From assembly GCA_003255025.1 (NCBI GenBank), contig QANY01013371.1:827263-891262 (forward strand): a stretch of DNA of 64,000 nt, in the 5' to 3' direction. Made by a program: the position numbers and the translations under genes. Shown here piece by piece: positions 23,862-38,673 of this stretch (the first letter of the stretch is position 1; the number at the start of each line of letters is the position of its first letter). The notes under the pieces were generated by a model that saw nothing but the letters and a program-made list of their open reading frames with translations, was not told where the DNA came from and searched no databases. The DNA comes from Datisca glomerata. Lineage: Eukaryota > Streptophyta > Magnoliopsida > Cucurbitales > Datiscaceae.

Positions 23862-24815
23862 TTTGAATATTATATCCATCAATTGTTCCAACATCAATGA
23901 ACTTCTCGTCATTTTCCCATGTAAATCGGGGTAATTTTTTCAGAAAATTGCAAGACGCTATGGTATCTAAAATTGATACCATATGTATTAAATTTATTTT
24001 CAATAGATACCATACATTTTCTGGATTTTTGTTCTACACTATGGTATCTGAATTAGATATCATACGCATCTAATTTATATATTATACGTATAGATATAGT
24101 AAGAGTGTTCAATGTTTCAAATTATTTTGGTATTTATAGAAAAATAAACTGGTATCTAAATTAGATACCATACGTATCCAATTTATATATCATGTGTGTA
24201 AACTTTTTTTTAAATAATAACAAAAAGCACTGCGTTTGTGCACAATGACTTTTGTTATGCACTAACATGCATAGTGATTAGCCACTATGCACTGCGTCAG
24301 CCCGCAATAATTGTGTACACGCTTCTTTTAATATATTTTTAAATGCGTTGAATGGCTCATGATGCACGTGTTGTATCGTGATTAGTGCCCGCATGTTCTT
24401 GTGCTTTTGTCCGCGATTTTTGTAGGGCAACATAGTAATTATCTTTTCTTAATGGGGACCACCAGTCATTCTTGCAATTAAGAAATTAAGGGTCCATTTT
24501 GCTACAAGAATGCCCTAAACTGGTTATTCTTGTAGTTCTCCCTTAATTTCCTTCCTTCAGGGCCCAGACCCAGACCCGATGCCCACCCTGACCCACGACC
24601 CCGACCCATTTGGTTCATATTATATTAATCTAGTGTTAATCATCAATATACAAGTATCAATTATGATACTCATGTCTTAATGAGTATTACTCATACCCAC
24701 TCATTTAACTTAACATGGGTATGAGTAGAGTATAGGTAGTAAGAATTTAAGATGGCTTGGGTAGGATATTATCCATACCCTAAAATACCCACTCATTGCC
24801 ATCTCTAATGGTGTA

Positions 24816-25123
24816 TTGTTAATAGACTCAAATGCGATTTTCAAATTGTAAAATAAAGAGTGAATAAAATTGTCCAAAAATTATTCTCTTTTTTATCTCA
24901 CTTTTAATATATTAAATAACTTAACCATGAATGCCGAACTTTATCATTACTGAAACATTAAATCATACCTAGCAATGCTATTATGGCAATATAGTAATAT
25001 GCTGGTTAAGGTCTCAACAACTAAAAACAACGTTATTAAATTTAACAATTGTATAATTCACACACATATCTTCAACCCTCACAAACAAAATAATAATTTA
25101 ACACTCAGAATTTTTGGAGCAGC
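24816..25123. other. Intergenic, downstream of the AWPM-19-like gene
   Basis: AT-rich; contains the 3'UTR of the minus-strand AWPM-19-like gene just left of 25124. No other feature seen. Confidence 0.5.
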
Positions 25124-26385
25124 TTAAACCCTTCCACCATATCGCTTGGATGTTGCAATAACATCTTCAACTACAGTATGGATAGCTCCAGTACACAGCA
25201 TTTGTGTTCCACTCACAATTATTGTCACAACCTCTAATGTCCTCTGCACATCAAAACTCGTCATAAGATTATACAAATCAAATACATTCATAACACAACT
25301 ATGTTAGCATCACAAACACACCCTTTTGATTATTTTTTAAGATTCAAATACAGATTAATCTCCTACAGTTTACATGATCAGTGATTTTGATATTCGTAAT
25401 GCGAATCGTGATCACTCCATTCAATACTTTCTTTCATTTTTTGTGACTAAAAACATCATGATTCAAAATTCTTTAGAAAAAATTTATCCATCGCGCGTGA
25501 CTCGCGTGACCATAAAGACTGATATTTGAAATGAAAGTATTAGACGGAATACTCATTCGGCTTGAAATATGACAATTGGAGGATTGTTTTTACTAAATTA
25601 AAAGTGATTAATGAACCAAATTGACCTGTAAATTGTGTAGGAGAGAGGCTAACAAAAGTAAGAAAGAGAAATCATATTTGTATGTGACCAAAAGTTGGAG
25701 GGTATTGGTATAATTAACCCTTATATTAATTATGGTACATCAGTTGTTAATTACCAGGTTTGCTTCTGTCCACCCAAGTTGAATCTCTTTACATGCCAAT
25801 CTGCAAATGTTAAGAACAAATATTGGTGAAAAAAATGAAATTTTAAATTTAAATATCAAAAAACAAAGACGAAGAAAAAGGCTTTAAAATGAGAAATCAT
25901 AATTGTGTTTACCCCATTGCTAATAAGGTGATGGACCAAGTTGCTAAAGAAGAAACAGAAGCAGTATGCAAATTAGGAGCATCCCATTTCAACACATTAG
26001 TAAGTCCAGTAACTGAAGTAGTCACGCCCAAAACACCAACAATTAGGGAGAAGATCACGAAGAAGCCGGTCGCCATGTTTCCCATCGGGAAGAATATCGG
26101 AAATATACGTGCCGGAATTGACAAAACAGATGCTGCAATATCAGCAGAGGTGATCATCAGTTAATTCATTACTAATATCAGCAGAGATGATCATCAGTTA
26201 ATTCATTACCAATCGACATAGCGGGAATGGTAATACATCGTCTGCATTGTACATTATTTACCTGTTTCATGAGTTTTTTCGATTCCGTGGTTAACAGCCC
26301 AAGCAGCAATTACCATTACGATGAAATACAACGCCAGATTAAGGATTAAGAGGATCGAAACTATGGATTTGGGGCCTTCAGCCAT
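25124..26385 (-). CDS. AWPM-19-like plasma-membrane protein
   Basis: Four exons on minus: 26385-26262, 26132-25913, 25800-25755 and 25243-25124, all with GT-AG introns. They sum to 510 bp, 169 aa plus stop. The protein starts MAEGPKSIVSILLILNLALY and has four hydrophobic segments at about residues 8-29, 61-80, 98-117 and 132-150, with the family signatures AAWAVNHGIE, IFPIFFPMGNMATGFF and LAMGLACKEI. AWPM-19 (PF05512) proteins are small plasma-membrane proteins linked to ABA, cold and seed desiccation; a rice member (OsPM1) has been reported to affect ABA uptake. Length and exon structure look complete. Intron 1 contains a ~38-bp imperfect tandem duplication (26139-26214). Confidence 0.88.
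26139..26214. repeat. Short tandem duplication in AWPM-19 intron 1
   Basis: The block tatcagcagaggtgatcatc plus the following ~18 bp occurs twice in succession with two differences (gaggtg/gagatg, ttactaa/ttaccaa). Confidence 0.85.
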
Positions 26386-27064
26386 GGATGTTGATTCTTA
26401 AAGTAACTGCAGAGGAAAATCTGAAGGAATGAGATATATAGGCTTATATGTACATATAAGGAATGAGTTGTTCTCTCCTCTTCCAAGAAATCAGTAGTAT
26501 GTATTTATGTTGCCTTCTGCAGAAGGTAAAAGCTTAAATTCCTTTCCGGTCTTTGGTTTGCCTCAACAAAGGGTAAAGAATCAATCTTTTTTCCATATCA
26601 ACTACAATATAATAATCTTAAAAAAACTACAACATAATAATTCTTTAAAACTTCTTTTTCCTTTTTGTACATGGATTGAAGGTTTTTTTTCTTCCTTGTG
26701 TTTTTAGCCTGATTCGTTCGTTACCCAGAAAACGTTAACATACACGTCTCGAAAAACATTATTTAGATTAGATAATTATGAACAATCAAGTAGAATTGAG
26801 CATAAAGTACAGAAAATGAGGTCTGGAAATTTTCCAGTCCAACAGCCAGAAAGTTTCAGCTTAGCAATAAGCTGCAAAAAATGCATTGAGACATCTGAGC
26901 AGAAGCTTAGGCATGAAAATTTGAAGACCTTTAATTATCATAAAGATCTTCTTTTACAAGATCTAAGAGAAAGAAGGAAAAAGGCTTCTTCATGCTTGGT
27001 CTATTATCCAACCATTAAGGCGAGCATCTTCGAGTTTCCAGATATCATGTTCAGCTAGTCGGTT
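26386..27064. other. Intergenic between the AWPM-19-like gene and GS2
   Basis: Holds the AWPM-19 promoter side (just right of 26385) and the 3'UTR of GS2 (just left of 27065). The plus-strand open stretch 26816-27058 does not resemble a protein I know and lies where the GS2 3'UTR is expected, so I do not call it a gene. Confidence 0.5.
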
Positions 27065-29954
<2,890 letters not shown>

Positions 29955-29970
29955 TTCCGTGCTTAGTCTA

Positions 29971-30740
29971 GCTGAAAAGACCAACCATGATCACTGACTT
30001 CAGTAACCTTACTTTGACATGTAAAATTGACTGCCAAAATTTTTCATAGTAAAAAGATAAACATCTGAATTGCTACTTCGTTTCACAAACGATGATTTGT
30101 TTTGACTTCCATTGATGTTATATTTACTCAGAATTGAATCAGCTAAAGAAAACTAGCTTTTGTTTTTAAAATGTTGGGCAATAAAGAGAAAATGATTTCT
30201 CTTTCAACGTTAAACTACAACATGATCCTTCCAATGTCTTCTTTTCATATGGAATGGCTTATCATAATAGAAAATACTAAAAGGGCAAATAGGCATTTAC
30301 GTCCTTTAGCATACTGCCATTGTCAGTCTGAGAGTCCTGACTAATGAAGCGGTTAATTCTGTTAGTGTCCAGAGAATAACTTTGGTTATAAAAAATCAAG
30401 ACAGAGAGAGATTGAGAAAGTGAAGATCGACTAAAAACTACGTGCTTCTGCTATTAATCAAGTTGTGGGCATTGGTGTCTCACATTGCAACCTTTGCCTC
30501 ATTAGCTTTACAGAAACCTAACACCCATTATGGATTTTGTCCAGGAACGGAAAAACTTACGTGAGGACTGCCGGAAAATGACTGGAGCAGCAAGGTTGAA
30601 ACTGGCTTTTGCAGAAGAGCCTTCAGGGGGGAGAGAGAGAGAGAGCAAGTGGGTGACTCGGAGTGGAATCTGTATAAAAAAAGAATAGGAGGTTGGTGGG
30701 CAAAAGGGATAGTTGGCTTTTGCAAAGGAGATAGGGGTGA
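29971..30740 (-). promoter_or_regulatory. GS2 5'UTR with intron
   Basis: A donor cac|gtaagttttt at 30560 and an acceptor ttttcag|c just before 29971 predict a ~590-bp intron in the 5'UTR, leaving 16 untranslated bases before the ATG at 29954. The upstream UTR exon would run from about 30740 to 30561 and contains a ct-rich tract typical of plant leaders. The transcription start is not certain. Further upstream (30895-30940) gcattttatatacttctt occurs twice in direct repeat; read on minus these give two tataaaa-like boxes. Confidence 0.6.
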
Positions 30741-32070
30741 TATGAGTGGACGAAAATAGTTTCTTTTGGTCCCTTGAGAAGCACCAAGAGAAGCTTATGC
30801 TAATCTCATAGAAAGATAAGGTTTTTTTTTTTACATTTTTTCCTTTTGAATATTAATTTTCATGGTATCATTTGCCAGGTCCAAACCCAATTAAGCATTT
30901 TATATACTTCTTTTTTTGAAACGCATTTTATATACTTCTTAAAAGTAATAATTATATGGGTTTAGGAGATTGTTTTATTTTGAGTCAACTATTCCTTTCA
31001 TAGATTACTACTTTACTGCAAAAAAATTCCATTTCCATCTAGATTTCTGCCAAAATAATCTATTTTAAACTCATTTTCTAGCTAGAGTTATAGGCTTGTT
31101 ATATCAGCAATGACAATGGATAGCAAAGGTTCCAAGCAGAACAAATTTCATTAATCAATAAAGCTATCTGGCATTAAACTGGAATACTCTCTCTCTCTCT
31201 CTAAAAAATATTATTTTGCACCTTGTCACTGATAGCTCAAAATTAAAATATTACTGCAGATAAGGGAATGAGAAGTTTAAAGCTCAGAACTAAAGCAAGA
31301 AACAGAGATGCATTCTCATATCCCTTTACTTAGGAGAAATAAAGAGTGAGTTTGTTTTATGTTTGAGATAATCTTTGTTCTGTTTGATGTTTGGTTTCTC
31401 TTGAGAATTTCTGTAAGAGATATTTCGTTTGCACTTTTTGGACCACTGGATAAGAGTGTTTAGAAAAGAAGCACATGTCTTGAGTCTAATGGGTGAGACT
31501 TGAGCATTGTTTGTGGACTACAGTTTACATATATCTGTTCCTTCTTGTCTCTCTGTGCATTTAAGCTGGCAAAAGTGGTTTTCCTTTAACAGCTTCCACA
31601 CAGTCCTTATCAAGACTAATTTATATTTTTTCCATCTGACTCAAAACTTAAAAATTTGCTAATGCTAGTTGATGGAAGATTATTGGACTTTGAACAATAT
31701 CAGTTCATACCCAAAAAAAAATCCTAAACCCACTCCTATGATCCAAATAGGAGGTAATGTTTAAATGATTAAAACCATAACTAAATCTACATTTCTTTTT
31801 GGGCTTCATAAAGAGTTTGGAGCCTCTTGTCTATCTCTTGCATATCCTATATTTGGGTTTAGATTCATGTTCTTCAGAAGCAGCCCCATGAGGAGAAGAT
31901 ACATTTTCTATATGTAAGAGAATCTCTGAATTGTGCTGATCATTGGTTGCTAATAATAGTTGATGGAAGCCATGAAATTTTCCATGGATAAAAATATTTC
32001 AATATGTGGATTTGGATACAATGTTACTATAAGTAAAGAATTACATCGACATACTTAGATAAAAATTCCT
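30741..32070. other. Intergenic between GS2 and the armadillo gene
   Basis: The GS2 promoter lies on the left and the 3' flank of the armadillo-repeat gene on the right. A short (ct)n run is at 31190-31202. No further gene or element recognised. Confidence 0.5.
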
Positions 32071-34659
32071 TCAAGTTCCTTGATTTCGCTCTTGTAGCAG
32101 CAGACTTAGTGCAGTTTCAACAAGCGAGTGTATAGTCGTGCTGTGACGGCTCACTCCAACAGTACCTGAGAAAATGTTGAAACTTTCAAGCTCTGATGTG
32201 GTCTCTAAGACAGCTTCCATCTCTTCCTCCAAACCCAACTCCTTGAAAATATTGACATTTTCTGGTTTGTCCCTCATCATCCAGATCGCCAACTCAATCG
32301 TGACTCTCCTGATTCGAGGTGTCTTGTTCCCTGGATATTTATGTTTCTTCAAAATCTTGACCAATGCATCAGCCAAATCTATCTCTGTGATGCCAGCTCT
32401 CTCAAACATGATGCTTGATTCTTGTGAACTCATAAATTTGAAAACAAGTGCTGCCAATCCCACCATTACTTCCTGCAGTTTACCATTCTCTTCCAACATA
32501 ATTGCCCGAAGAACCTAACAAAACAGAAAAAGATGTAAGGAACAGAAAAATATGTATAATTGAGAAGCATAAGGAATAAAAAAGATATAACTTACTGTTG
32601 GTGCTACAGCTGTGATTTCTTTGAGCTTGCTCAAGCAATCTGATCCACTATAACAACACAAATTTCTCAATATTCTTGCAGCATTCACTCGGAGAAATGG
32701 GTCGTTCAGAGTCTTCCCGAGCTTTTCAAGTATATTCAGTTTAAGTATCCGATGACAGTTGCTCTTGCTTTCCAATGCTAGCATGGCTAACGCTTCTCCT
32801 GCCGCTCTCCGAACTTGATCATAACTCTCCGGCATATCTCGTTTAAAAAAAATATTGAACAGCTCCTTAACAACTCCACCTGTTCCTCCTATTCTTTCTG
32901 TTGCATCCTCTTCGAGCGCCAAGCTTGTCAAAATCTCTATCCCGAGTTTTTGCAGCATCGGATGCTTTTCTCCATGCCGTAATATATCTCTTATGTTACT
33001 GATAGAGAAAACTATCTCCGATATCTCTTTCCGAAGTTGTCTCCCTGTGTTGCCTGTTGTGCTAGCTAGCATCTTCATTAACTTGAGGGATCGTTTGACC
33101 GTGTGAATCTGAGATTGCGCTACGTTTTCGTCTTTCAACATTCTCTCCCCGGCATGAGTGAATTCTACGATTTTCGGTAGTAGGCCTCTCGCGTTTCCTA
33201 TCTTCCCGCAGTTATCATGGTCCCTTGCTAGTTTCTTTAGAATTACAAGTCCCAATTGATTGAATGTCCATATATCGTAATTAGCATGATCAAATACGAT
33301 CTGTTTCTCACTTATTTCATCTGACGCACAACTGAAGGTTCGGTTAGTTTGGAGTAGAGATGATATAGATTCCATTGCTCCGGGTATACCAGCTACACGG
33401 AGAGAGTTCTGCTTCTTGCCTGCTAATATTGACAATATTTCAGCAGCAGAAAGTCTAATCTCCTCTTCTCGGGGGTCTTTCCAATTCAACATCTCAACTA
33501 ATCTTTCAATCACTGATAGATTGATCCCTATCTTTTGCAGGGTGTCATCTGAAAAACGATCGCTCTTTGAGAATTGGCGGAGAATTCTGATTCCGATGAG
33601 CTGTTCGTCAGGAGAATCGGAAGACAGTAGCTCCATGCCGAAAGTGACCATATCCATTTTCAAGCCATCAAAGATACTTCCATTAACACACCTCGAATAC
33701 GCGTCGTAGAAGAATCTCCTAATCGAAATCAAACCCGATGAATCCAATTCGCACTCCTTGTTCACCTCTTCCAGTAATTTTCGGAATATGACCTTCCATT
33801 CCCAGTAAGCTTTTTCCATTAGGAACAATAAAGCTTCTGCCAAAGCTAAAGAATAAAAGATAATAAGAGCAGATTGCCTATTTCTCTTGTCTGTGTCTCC
33901 CTTTTCGATCTCACCGTAATTCCGCTTTATCAACTTCATTAATGAGAGAACCACACAAGCTGTTGCAGATAAAAGCTGAAGCCAATAAAGAAGCTTACTC
34001 ACATTTCTTGCAAGGAACATCCATGGAGCATATGGCAGAAGAGGAACATCTGAAGTTTTCCAGGTTCGTGTTGGCATTCTTAGGCGATCCAACCTCCTGG
34101 GATTGGCTGCTCTTGCTGCTGAAGTCTGTTGTATATCTCTTGGGCGCTGACTAGTGGGAAACGGCCGGAAAATTGCTTTGATTGTTCTGATAAGGAAGTG
34201 TGAGCTGGACCTGAGGGCTCTGAAGCTGATAATACTAGCATCAGCAATTGACCATGTTGCTTGGTGTTGCCATTCGAGCTCGTGGCTGCGGCTAAATATA
34301 CGAGTTCCTTCTATTAAAAGGATAATTGTGATGAACCAGAAATCGGTTTTATCTAATGTAATGGCAAAACCGCCTAGTAGAACAACTGTTGCCCAGATGA
34401 AACCAAGAGTGCCTAGCCCAGTTGCCGCTTTTTCAAGGACGGCAAGCCGGAGGGCGAAAAGGGTCAGTTTCTTTTCCGGTGCTCGGATTGCTGGTACGGT
34501 AGGAGAAGCAGAATCCACATTGCTGCTGTCTCTTTTTTCAATGCTGCTCTGAGGTTCAAAGATTGTGGGGCCACCACTGCCATTGTAGCCTTCATTTTCC
34601 TCAATCTGCAAACAGATGCTTCCTTCTCCATCTGCAGATTGCCCATGATCCATGATCAT
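32071..34659 (-). CDS. Armadillo-repeat protein with N-terminal membrane segments
   Basis: Two exons on minus: 34659-32596 (688 codons) and 32514-32071 (147 codons plus stop), separated by an 81-bp GT-AG intron (aca|gtaagtt ... gttag|gttctt). Total 835 aa. Reading straight through exon 1 would add a spurious tail from the intron. After an acidic N-terminus come hydrophobic segments near residues 88-125 (LGFIWATVVLLGGFAITL, FWFITIILLI) and near 230-290, then from about residue 330 a long helical repeat region with armadillo-like units (AAEILSILAG, AAGEALAMLAL, AARILRNLCC). It matches the plant family annotated only as ARM repeat superfamily protein; biochemical function is unknown to me. Membrane anchorage plus an ARM scaffold suggests a protein-interaction role, which is inference. 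Confidence 0.88.
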
Positions 34660-36058
34660 GGTTCAGTCAGCTTCAAATGGATTGAAACTTGAAAGTAGAA
34701 ACTGGATAGGAAAGGAATGACGATCTTCTGAATTGGGTTTAAACTGAAGTGATGAAATTCTGCCTGATCAAGTATAAAGATTGAAGCTTTTTTGCTGTTT
34801 TGAACAATGAAATTTGAAAAAGGATTGGGTTAATAAGGAGTTGGGAGAATAAGCTTAGGGGACACGTTTAGTCTGTGAAAGTTTAGAGGATAGTGAGGCG
34901 TAATGCTGCTTCTCTTTCTGTGGTTTTTCTTAGAAGTCTGTTTATAGTCTGTTCTTTTAGCTCACCCTTTACTAATTGGGCAAAGATTTTCCCTTCGACA
35001 AGCTGTTCTAAAGGCCAAAAAAAAAGCTACCTTTTCTGTAACGTAAAATCTGTTTCCTTTTCTTGCTTGTAGAAACCTTAATTAAACAGCTTTTCATTTA
35101 CAGACTATTGCTGTTTTTTTTTTCTTTAAGAGATTGACTTTCAGAACAAGTTGAGATAGATGTTCGCCAACTAATTATTAAGATTTTCTTAATTATGTTG
35201 ATGAACTGGATTAAAGAAGATTCAATTCTCAATTAGCTACTTGTCTATTAACAACTATGTTTCATCTTCTCCACCAAGCAATTTAAAACAAAGCACCTTA
35301 TAGTGAAAAACTAATACCGAAAGATAAAATGAGTTGATATAATGGTTAAACTCTAAAATTCATACATGAGTTCATGAGACTCTTGAAGACTCTCATCCCA
35401 AAAAAATAACTACCCCGCTTATTTATATTTACATACTTAACTAAAAGAAGGCAACAGAGTCATTTTGTGTGAAGCAAAAGGCTTAAGTCCTTATCCCTTG
35501 GAGTGCAAGATTAATATTCTCATGTCACTTAATCTTTGTCCTCAAATTTTGTTTTTCTTGATGCTTACTTACATCGACATTACCCAATTGGTAAATTAAA
35601 CGTGGTAGTTTTTTGTGATAATGTTTGCCCAAAAGAGCCATGTCATCTGGTTCGTGGGTCCTACTGGAATTGAAGTCATCGTGGTCAGCATGTTATTGGA
35701 AATGTCTACTGACTAACAGGAGATTATGGACTTCGATAATTATAATGTTTTACGTTTTATTTAGCATTTTCTTTCTCCATAATGCTTTATCAAATACTAT
35801 GATCATATTTGAAGCTTGAAAATTCTAGAAAAACAAAAAAAATATTATAAAATATCACATTTTCACTCTCTGACGATAAACTGAATTAAGTCATTTCCAG
35901 TAATCCTTCTGATGTGAAAGAATTGAGTGAAATTTTGAACTAGAACGCACTACTTTGAAATCCAATAGTATTTTCCTGAGCAATCCAGAGGGCTTCTTTA
36001 CTTTTGGGCATGACTCGTTTTCCTTTAATCTTGATGCTAGAACCTAGTTTAAAGAATT
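34660..36058. other. Upstream region of the armadillo gene and intergenic DNA
   Basis: The 5'UTR and promoter of the armadillo-repeat gene lie just right of 34659. Beyond about 35100 the DNA is AT-rich with no supported gene. 35330-35400 contains weak tRNA-box-like motifs (see rejected items). Confidence 0.5.
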
Positions 36059-36071
36059 TCTTCGCTAATAT

Positions 36072-36292
36072 TTTTTTTTCTTTTGATAACGCGGGTATTC
36101 AAGGATTCCCACCGCCTAGTGCGTAATGGGGTCAAGCGCCATCATAGGCCCTTAGACACGACCAGATATAGTCTCAAATGGTCCCAAATAATTGGCGCTA
36201 GAGATGAGTTTCAAACTCACGACTTCATGCATTATATCACATGCGCCTATGCCCGCCCAACCACTAGGCCAACCTCTCAAGTCAAGGCTCTG
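36072..36292 (-). mobile_element. tRNA-derived SINE with target-site duplication
   Basis: On minus, an A box (ttggcctagtggttgggcgg) is followed by a B box (gagtttgaaactc), a short body and an A-rich tail (atcaaaagaaaaaaaaata). The flanks tcttcgctaatat (36059-36071) and tctttgctaatat (36293-36305) match at 12 of 13, a clear target-site duplication. This gives precise ends and a 221-bp element. It is a retroposed Pol III element, not a functional tRNA gene. Confidence 0.85.
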
Positions 36293-36305
36293 TCTTTGCT
36301 AATAT

Positions 36306-37788
36306 GGACCCAAACTTGAAGGTTCAAGTAGAAATTGGGGCATTCCAAACAACTAGAAGGACATCATTGCTCGGTTACTTTTTTAATGAAAAAGAAACTA
36401 AACAAATGCTTCACATGATACAACTGTAAAGACAACACAGTGTTCGTTCCTACACGACAAAACTGGAAAAAGAATATCCATCAAAGTTTAACTCTATTCC
36501 AGAGAAGATGGCTCTAATAAACAAATGTAACTTTCAGACTTCATCAATTTGGTAATGTTGAAATGGTCTTCTCTATTTGTGTTGAAGTCTGTTTCCACCT
36601 GCTCCCAGAGCACCCAGAAAAGATACAAGTGTCTGTATGTATGCTTGTAAACTAGACAAACCTCTTGCTTGTAAGAGATGAACCAGACGGAGAAATATCG
36701 TGACCTACAGAGAGACAGACGATGATAATGAAGGCGACCGGTGATGTAGACTTAAAGTAAATCAGCAAAGCAACTTAATTCAGTAATTTCTGATGTGCTC
36801 ATAAAACCCCTATATATAAAAGAAGCATGCTCCTTATTTTGATAAGAAAACTGGGTCACAACAACATACAGTAGGTACAGAAATTATTAAACAATGATGA
36901 AATGAAAATGCACCAATCAACATATAACATAATATTTTAACAATGATGGATACGAACCCTCTCCCGTTTGGGTAAACACGAGAGGATTATGTCTCATATT
37001 AACCGTTCATTTGATTTTAAACGGGCCAAATCTGACTTCAAAAAGTCATACAAAAAAATCACTCTTTCATTTTCGTATGACTCAGATTTGAGCCGTTCAT
37101 AATAAAATAAACGGCACGTCACATTTGATCTGATATAACGGCACATTGTCTTTTCTTTTTCTGCATTTTATGAGCTGCGAGTATAAGCTTCATATAAACA
37201 GAAAACAATCACCAAGATTATATCTTTATATATCAAAATATTCTCAGCGTATGTGAAATTGACCCAGGTTGAGCTCTTTGAATCAATTGTCTCATAATAA
37301 AACATTCATTGATCAAGTGTGATCGTTCAGTACAGCTAAATATCGCACGGAATACTCCCTCGTTATAAATTCAATGCATAGTTTATCATTAGCAGCGAGA
37401 AAAATAGAATGTGAAATTTCAACATGACAACAACATAACCCTGTCCTTTCCTTTCATGAAAGCATACCATTTGGTAAATAAGAGCTTATATTCTGAAAAG
37501 GTTGAGAAAAAACAAGAGAAGTGTTGAGCAGCAACATGAAGAGTTAAATTCACCGTGACGTTCTAGTTGAATATCTCAACATTTCAGCATATAATGCACA
37601 ACCATAAATTTGAAAGATCAATCCCTGCAAGCTATTATCTGAATTATACAAGTATGCAAATCCATAGAGAGCTCCAGTAAACAGTTTGGTTCTATCCATT
37701 CAAATTTAATCAGTTTTGAATGTAAAATCTACATTAGCATTGCGAATGCAATAGAGATATAATTACCTTGCACAAGAATTTTGCAATG
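36306..37788. other. Downstream of guanylate kinase; possible 3'UTR introns and a foldback element
   Basis: No protein-coding gene recognised. Just past the guanylate kinase stop, minus-strand sequence reads ttgtgcaag|gtaattat, a good splice donor at about 37766, so the gene may have a spliced 3'UTR reaching left. 36998-37115 forms an imperfect foldback (see separate entry). Confidence 0.4.
36998..37115. repeat. Small foldback (MITE-like) sequence
   Basis: aacgggccaaatctgac...aaagtcatac is mirrored by gtatgactcagatttgagccgtt, giving an imperfect hairpin with a short loop; outer aaccgttcattt and aaataaacgg extend it. Probably a small MITE. No target duplication could be assigned. Confidence 0.5.
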
Positions 37789-38673
37789 CTAGATGACAAC
37801 ATTTCTTGGTCGGACCTTAGCTTTCTCTGCATCAATAATCGATTCTACCAGCTTAACTGCATTGTCCAATTTCCCTTCTCCATTAACAACCACATAATCA
37901 AAATTCTTAATGTGCTTAACCTCCTCCCGTGCAGTCGCAACTCTAACTAGCAACGCCTCCTTTGACTCCGTCTTCCTTCCAATTAACCTCTCCACTAATG
38001 AAATCTCACTCTCTGCCAACAGAAACACAAAAACCGCTGAATTCCCAAGTATTTTCCTCAATGTCTCCGCACCCTGAATATCAACTCTCAACACAATATC
38101 ATATCCTTTTGCCATGAACTCCCGGATTTGCTTTTTGGGAATACCCTTGTAATCCCCATAAACCAATGCGTATTCCAATAGCTCATTCCTCTCCACCATG
38201 GCTAAGAATTCGTCCTTCGACACAAAATAATAGTCTCTCCCATCGACCTCGCCCGGTCGCATTGCTCGACTAGTTGCTGTAACCACGAAATGAAGCCCTT
38301 CTCTTACTTCCCTTAATCTTTTAATCAAAGCATCCTTGCCGACTCCACTAGGCCCACTAATCACTATAATTAAAGGGTTTGGGTTCGGTAAGAAAGGCTC
38401 CGAGCTGAAAGAGGAACCCAGAGAGGCTTCGAAGGCGCGAAGCAACTCGGAACGGTCAGCCTTGTCGATGGACGGTATGGTGGCTGATTTGGGTCTCCGA
38501 GCATCACCCATGTGGGAAATTGTGGAGAAAGACCGAGTAGTGGCAGAGCGAACCTGTTTAGAAGTTGGGCTGAGAAAATTGGGTTTCGTGTTGGCGTGAA
38601 AGATGGGGATATGGGATTTAGGGGAAACGAGAAGAGAGCGGGAGAGAGAGGTGCAGAGGAATCTGCGAAACAT
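37789..38673 (-). CDS. Guanylate kinase, chloroplastic/mitochondrial
   Basis: Single-exon open frame, 294 aa. Residues 1-~95 are an Arg/Ser/Thr-rich organellar targeting region ([16 protein letters not shown]...). The kinase core follows: P-loop GPSGVGKD at 107-114, GMP-binding [18 protein letters not shown] at about 134-151, YGDYKGIPK near 172-180, then a lid region with [11 protein letters not shown]. This is the organellar type GK2/V2, which phosphorylates GMP to GDP for plastid and mitochondrial nucleotide pools; rice v2 mutants are virescent. An internal Met at 55 could give a shorter, possibly cytosolic form; that is inference. The stop is followed by a splice donor, suggesting a 3'UTR intron. 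Confidence 0.93.
   Translation of the reverse strand: MFRRFLCTSLSRSLLVSPKSHIPIFHANTKPNFLSPTSKQVRSATTRSFSTISHMGDARRPKSATIPSIDKADRSELLRAFEASLGSSFSSEPFLPNPNPLIIVISGPSGVGKDALIKRLREVREGLHFVVTATSRAMRPGEVDGRDYYFVSKDEFLAMVERNELLEYALVYGDYKGIPKKQIREFMAKGYDIVLRVDIQGAETLRKILGNSAVFVFLLAESEISLVERLIGRKTESKEALLVRVATAREEVKHIKNFDYVVVNGEGKLDNAVKLVESIIDAEKAKVRPRNVVI

Larger units (their letters stand above)
23197..24807. mobile_element. Non-autonomous hAT-type element carrying a VQ gene fragment
   Basis: The left end is tagggatggcaa and the right end ttgccatctcta, its near inverse; (c/t)agggatggcaa is a typical plant hAT terminal repeat. The 8-bp flanks atgatgca (23189-23196) and atggtgta (24808-24815) match at 6 of 8. 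Subterminal gggtatgggta.. / ..tacccactca motifs occur inverted at both ends. No transposase is present. Inside are a MULE-like leader (23385-23480, shared with 61445-61530), a VQ-motif gene fragment (23562-23861), three copies of a ggtatctaaattagatacc-like palindromic repeat (23960-24190) and GC-richer sequence at 24290-24610. Confidence 0.72.

Noticed and set aside
26816..27058. Plus-strand open stretch of 80 codons next to GS2
   Set aside because: It sits in the expected 3'UTR of GS2, has no similarity I recognise and no sign of a promoter of its own.
32515..32595. Read-through C-terminus of the armadillo protein (YIFFIPYASQLYIFF)
   Set aside because: It is translation of an 81-bp intron with good GT-AG signals; splicing joins the frame to the 147-codon second exon.
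34154..34552. Plus-strand open stretch of 132 codons opposite the armadillo gene
   Set aside because: It lies fully antisense to a well-supported coding exon and shows no recognisable protein features.
35330..35400. Possible SINE or tRNA-like boxes (tataatggttaaac, gagttcatgagactc)
   Set aside because: The boxes are too degenerate, no A-rich tail or target duplication was found, and no cloverleaf can be drawn.
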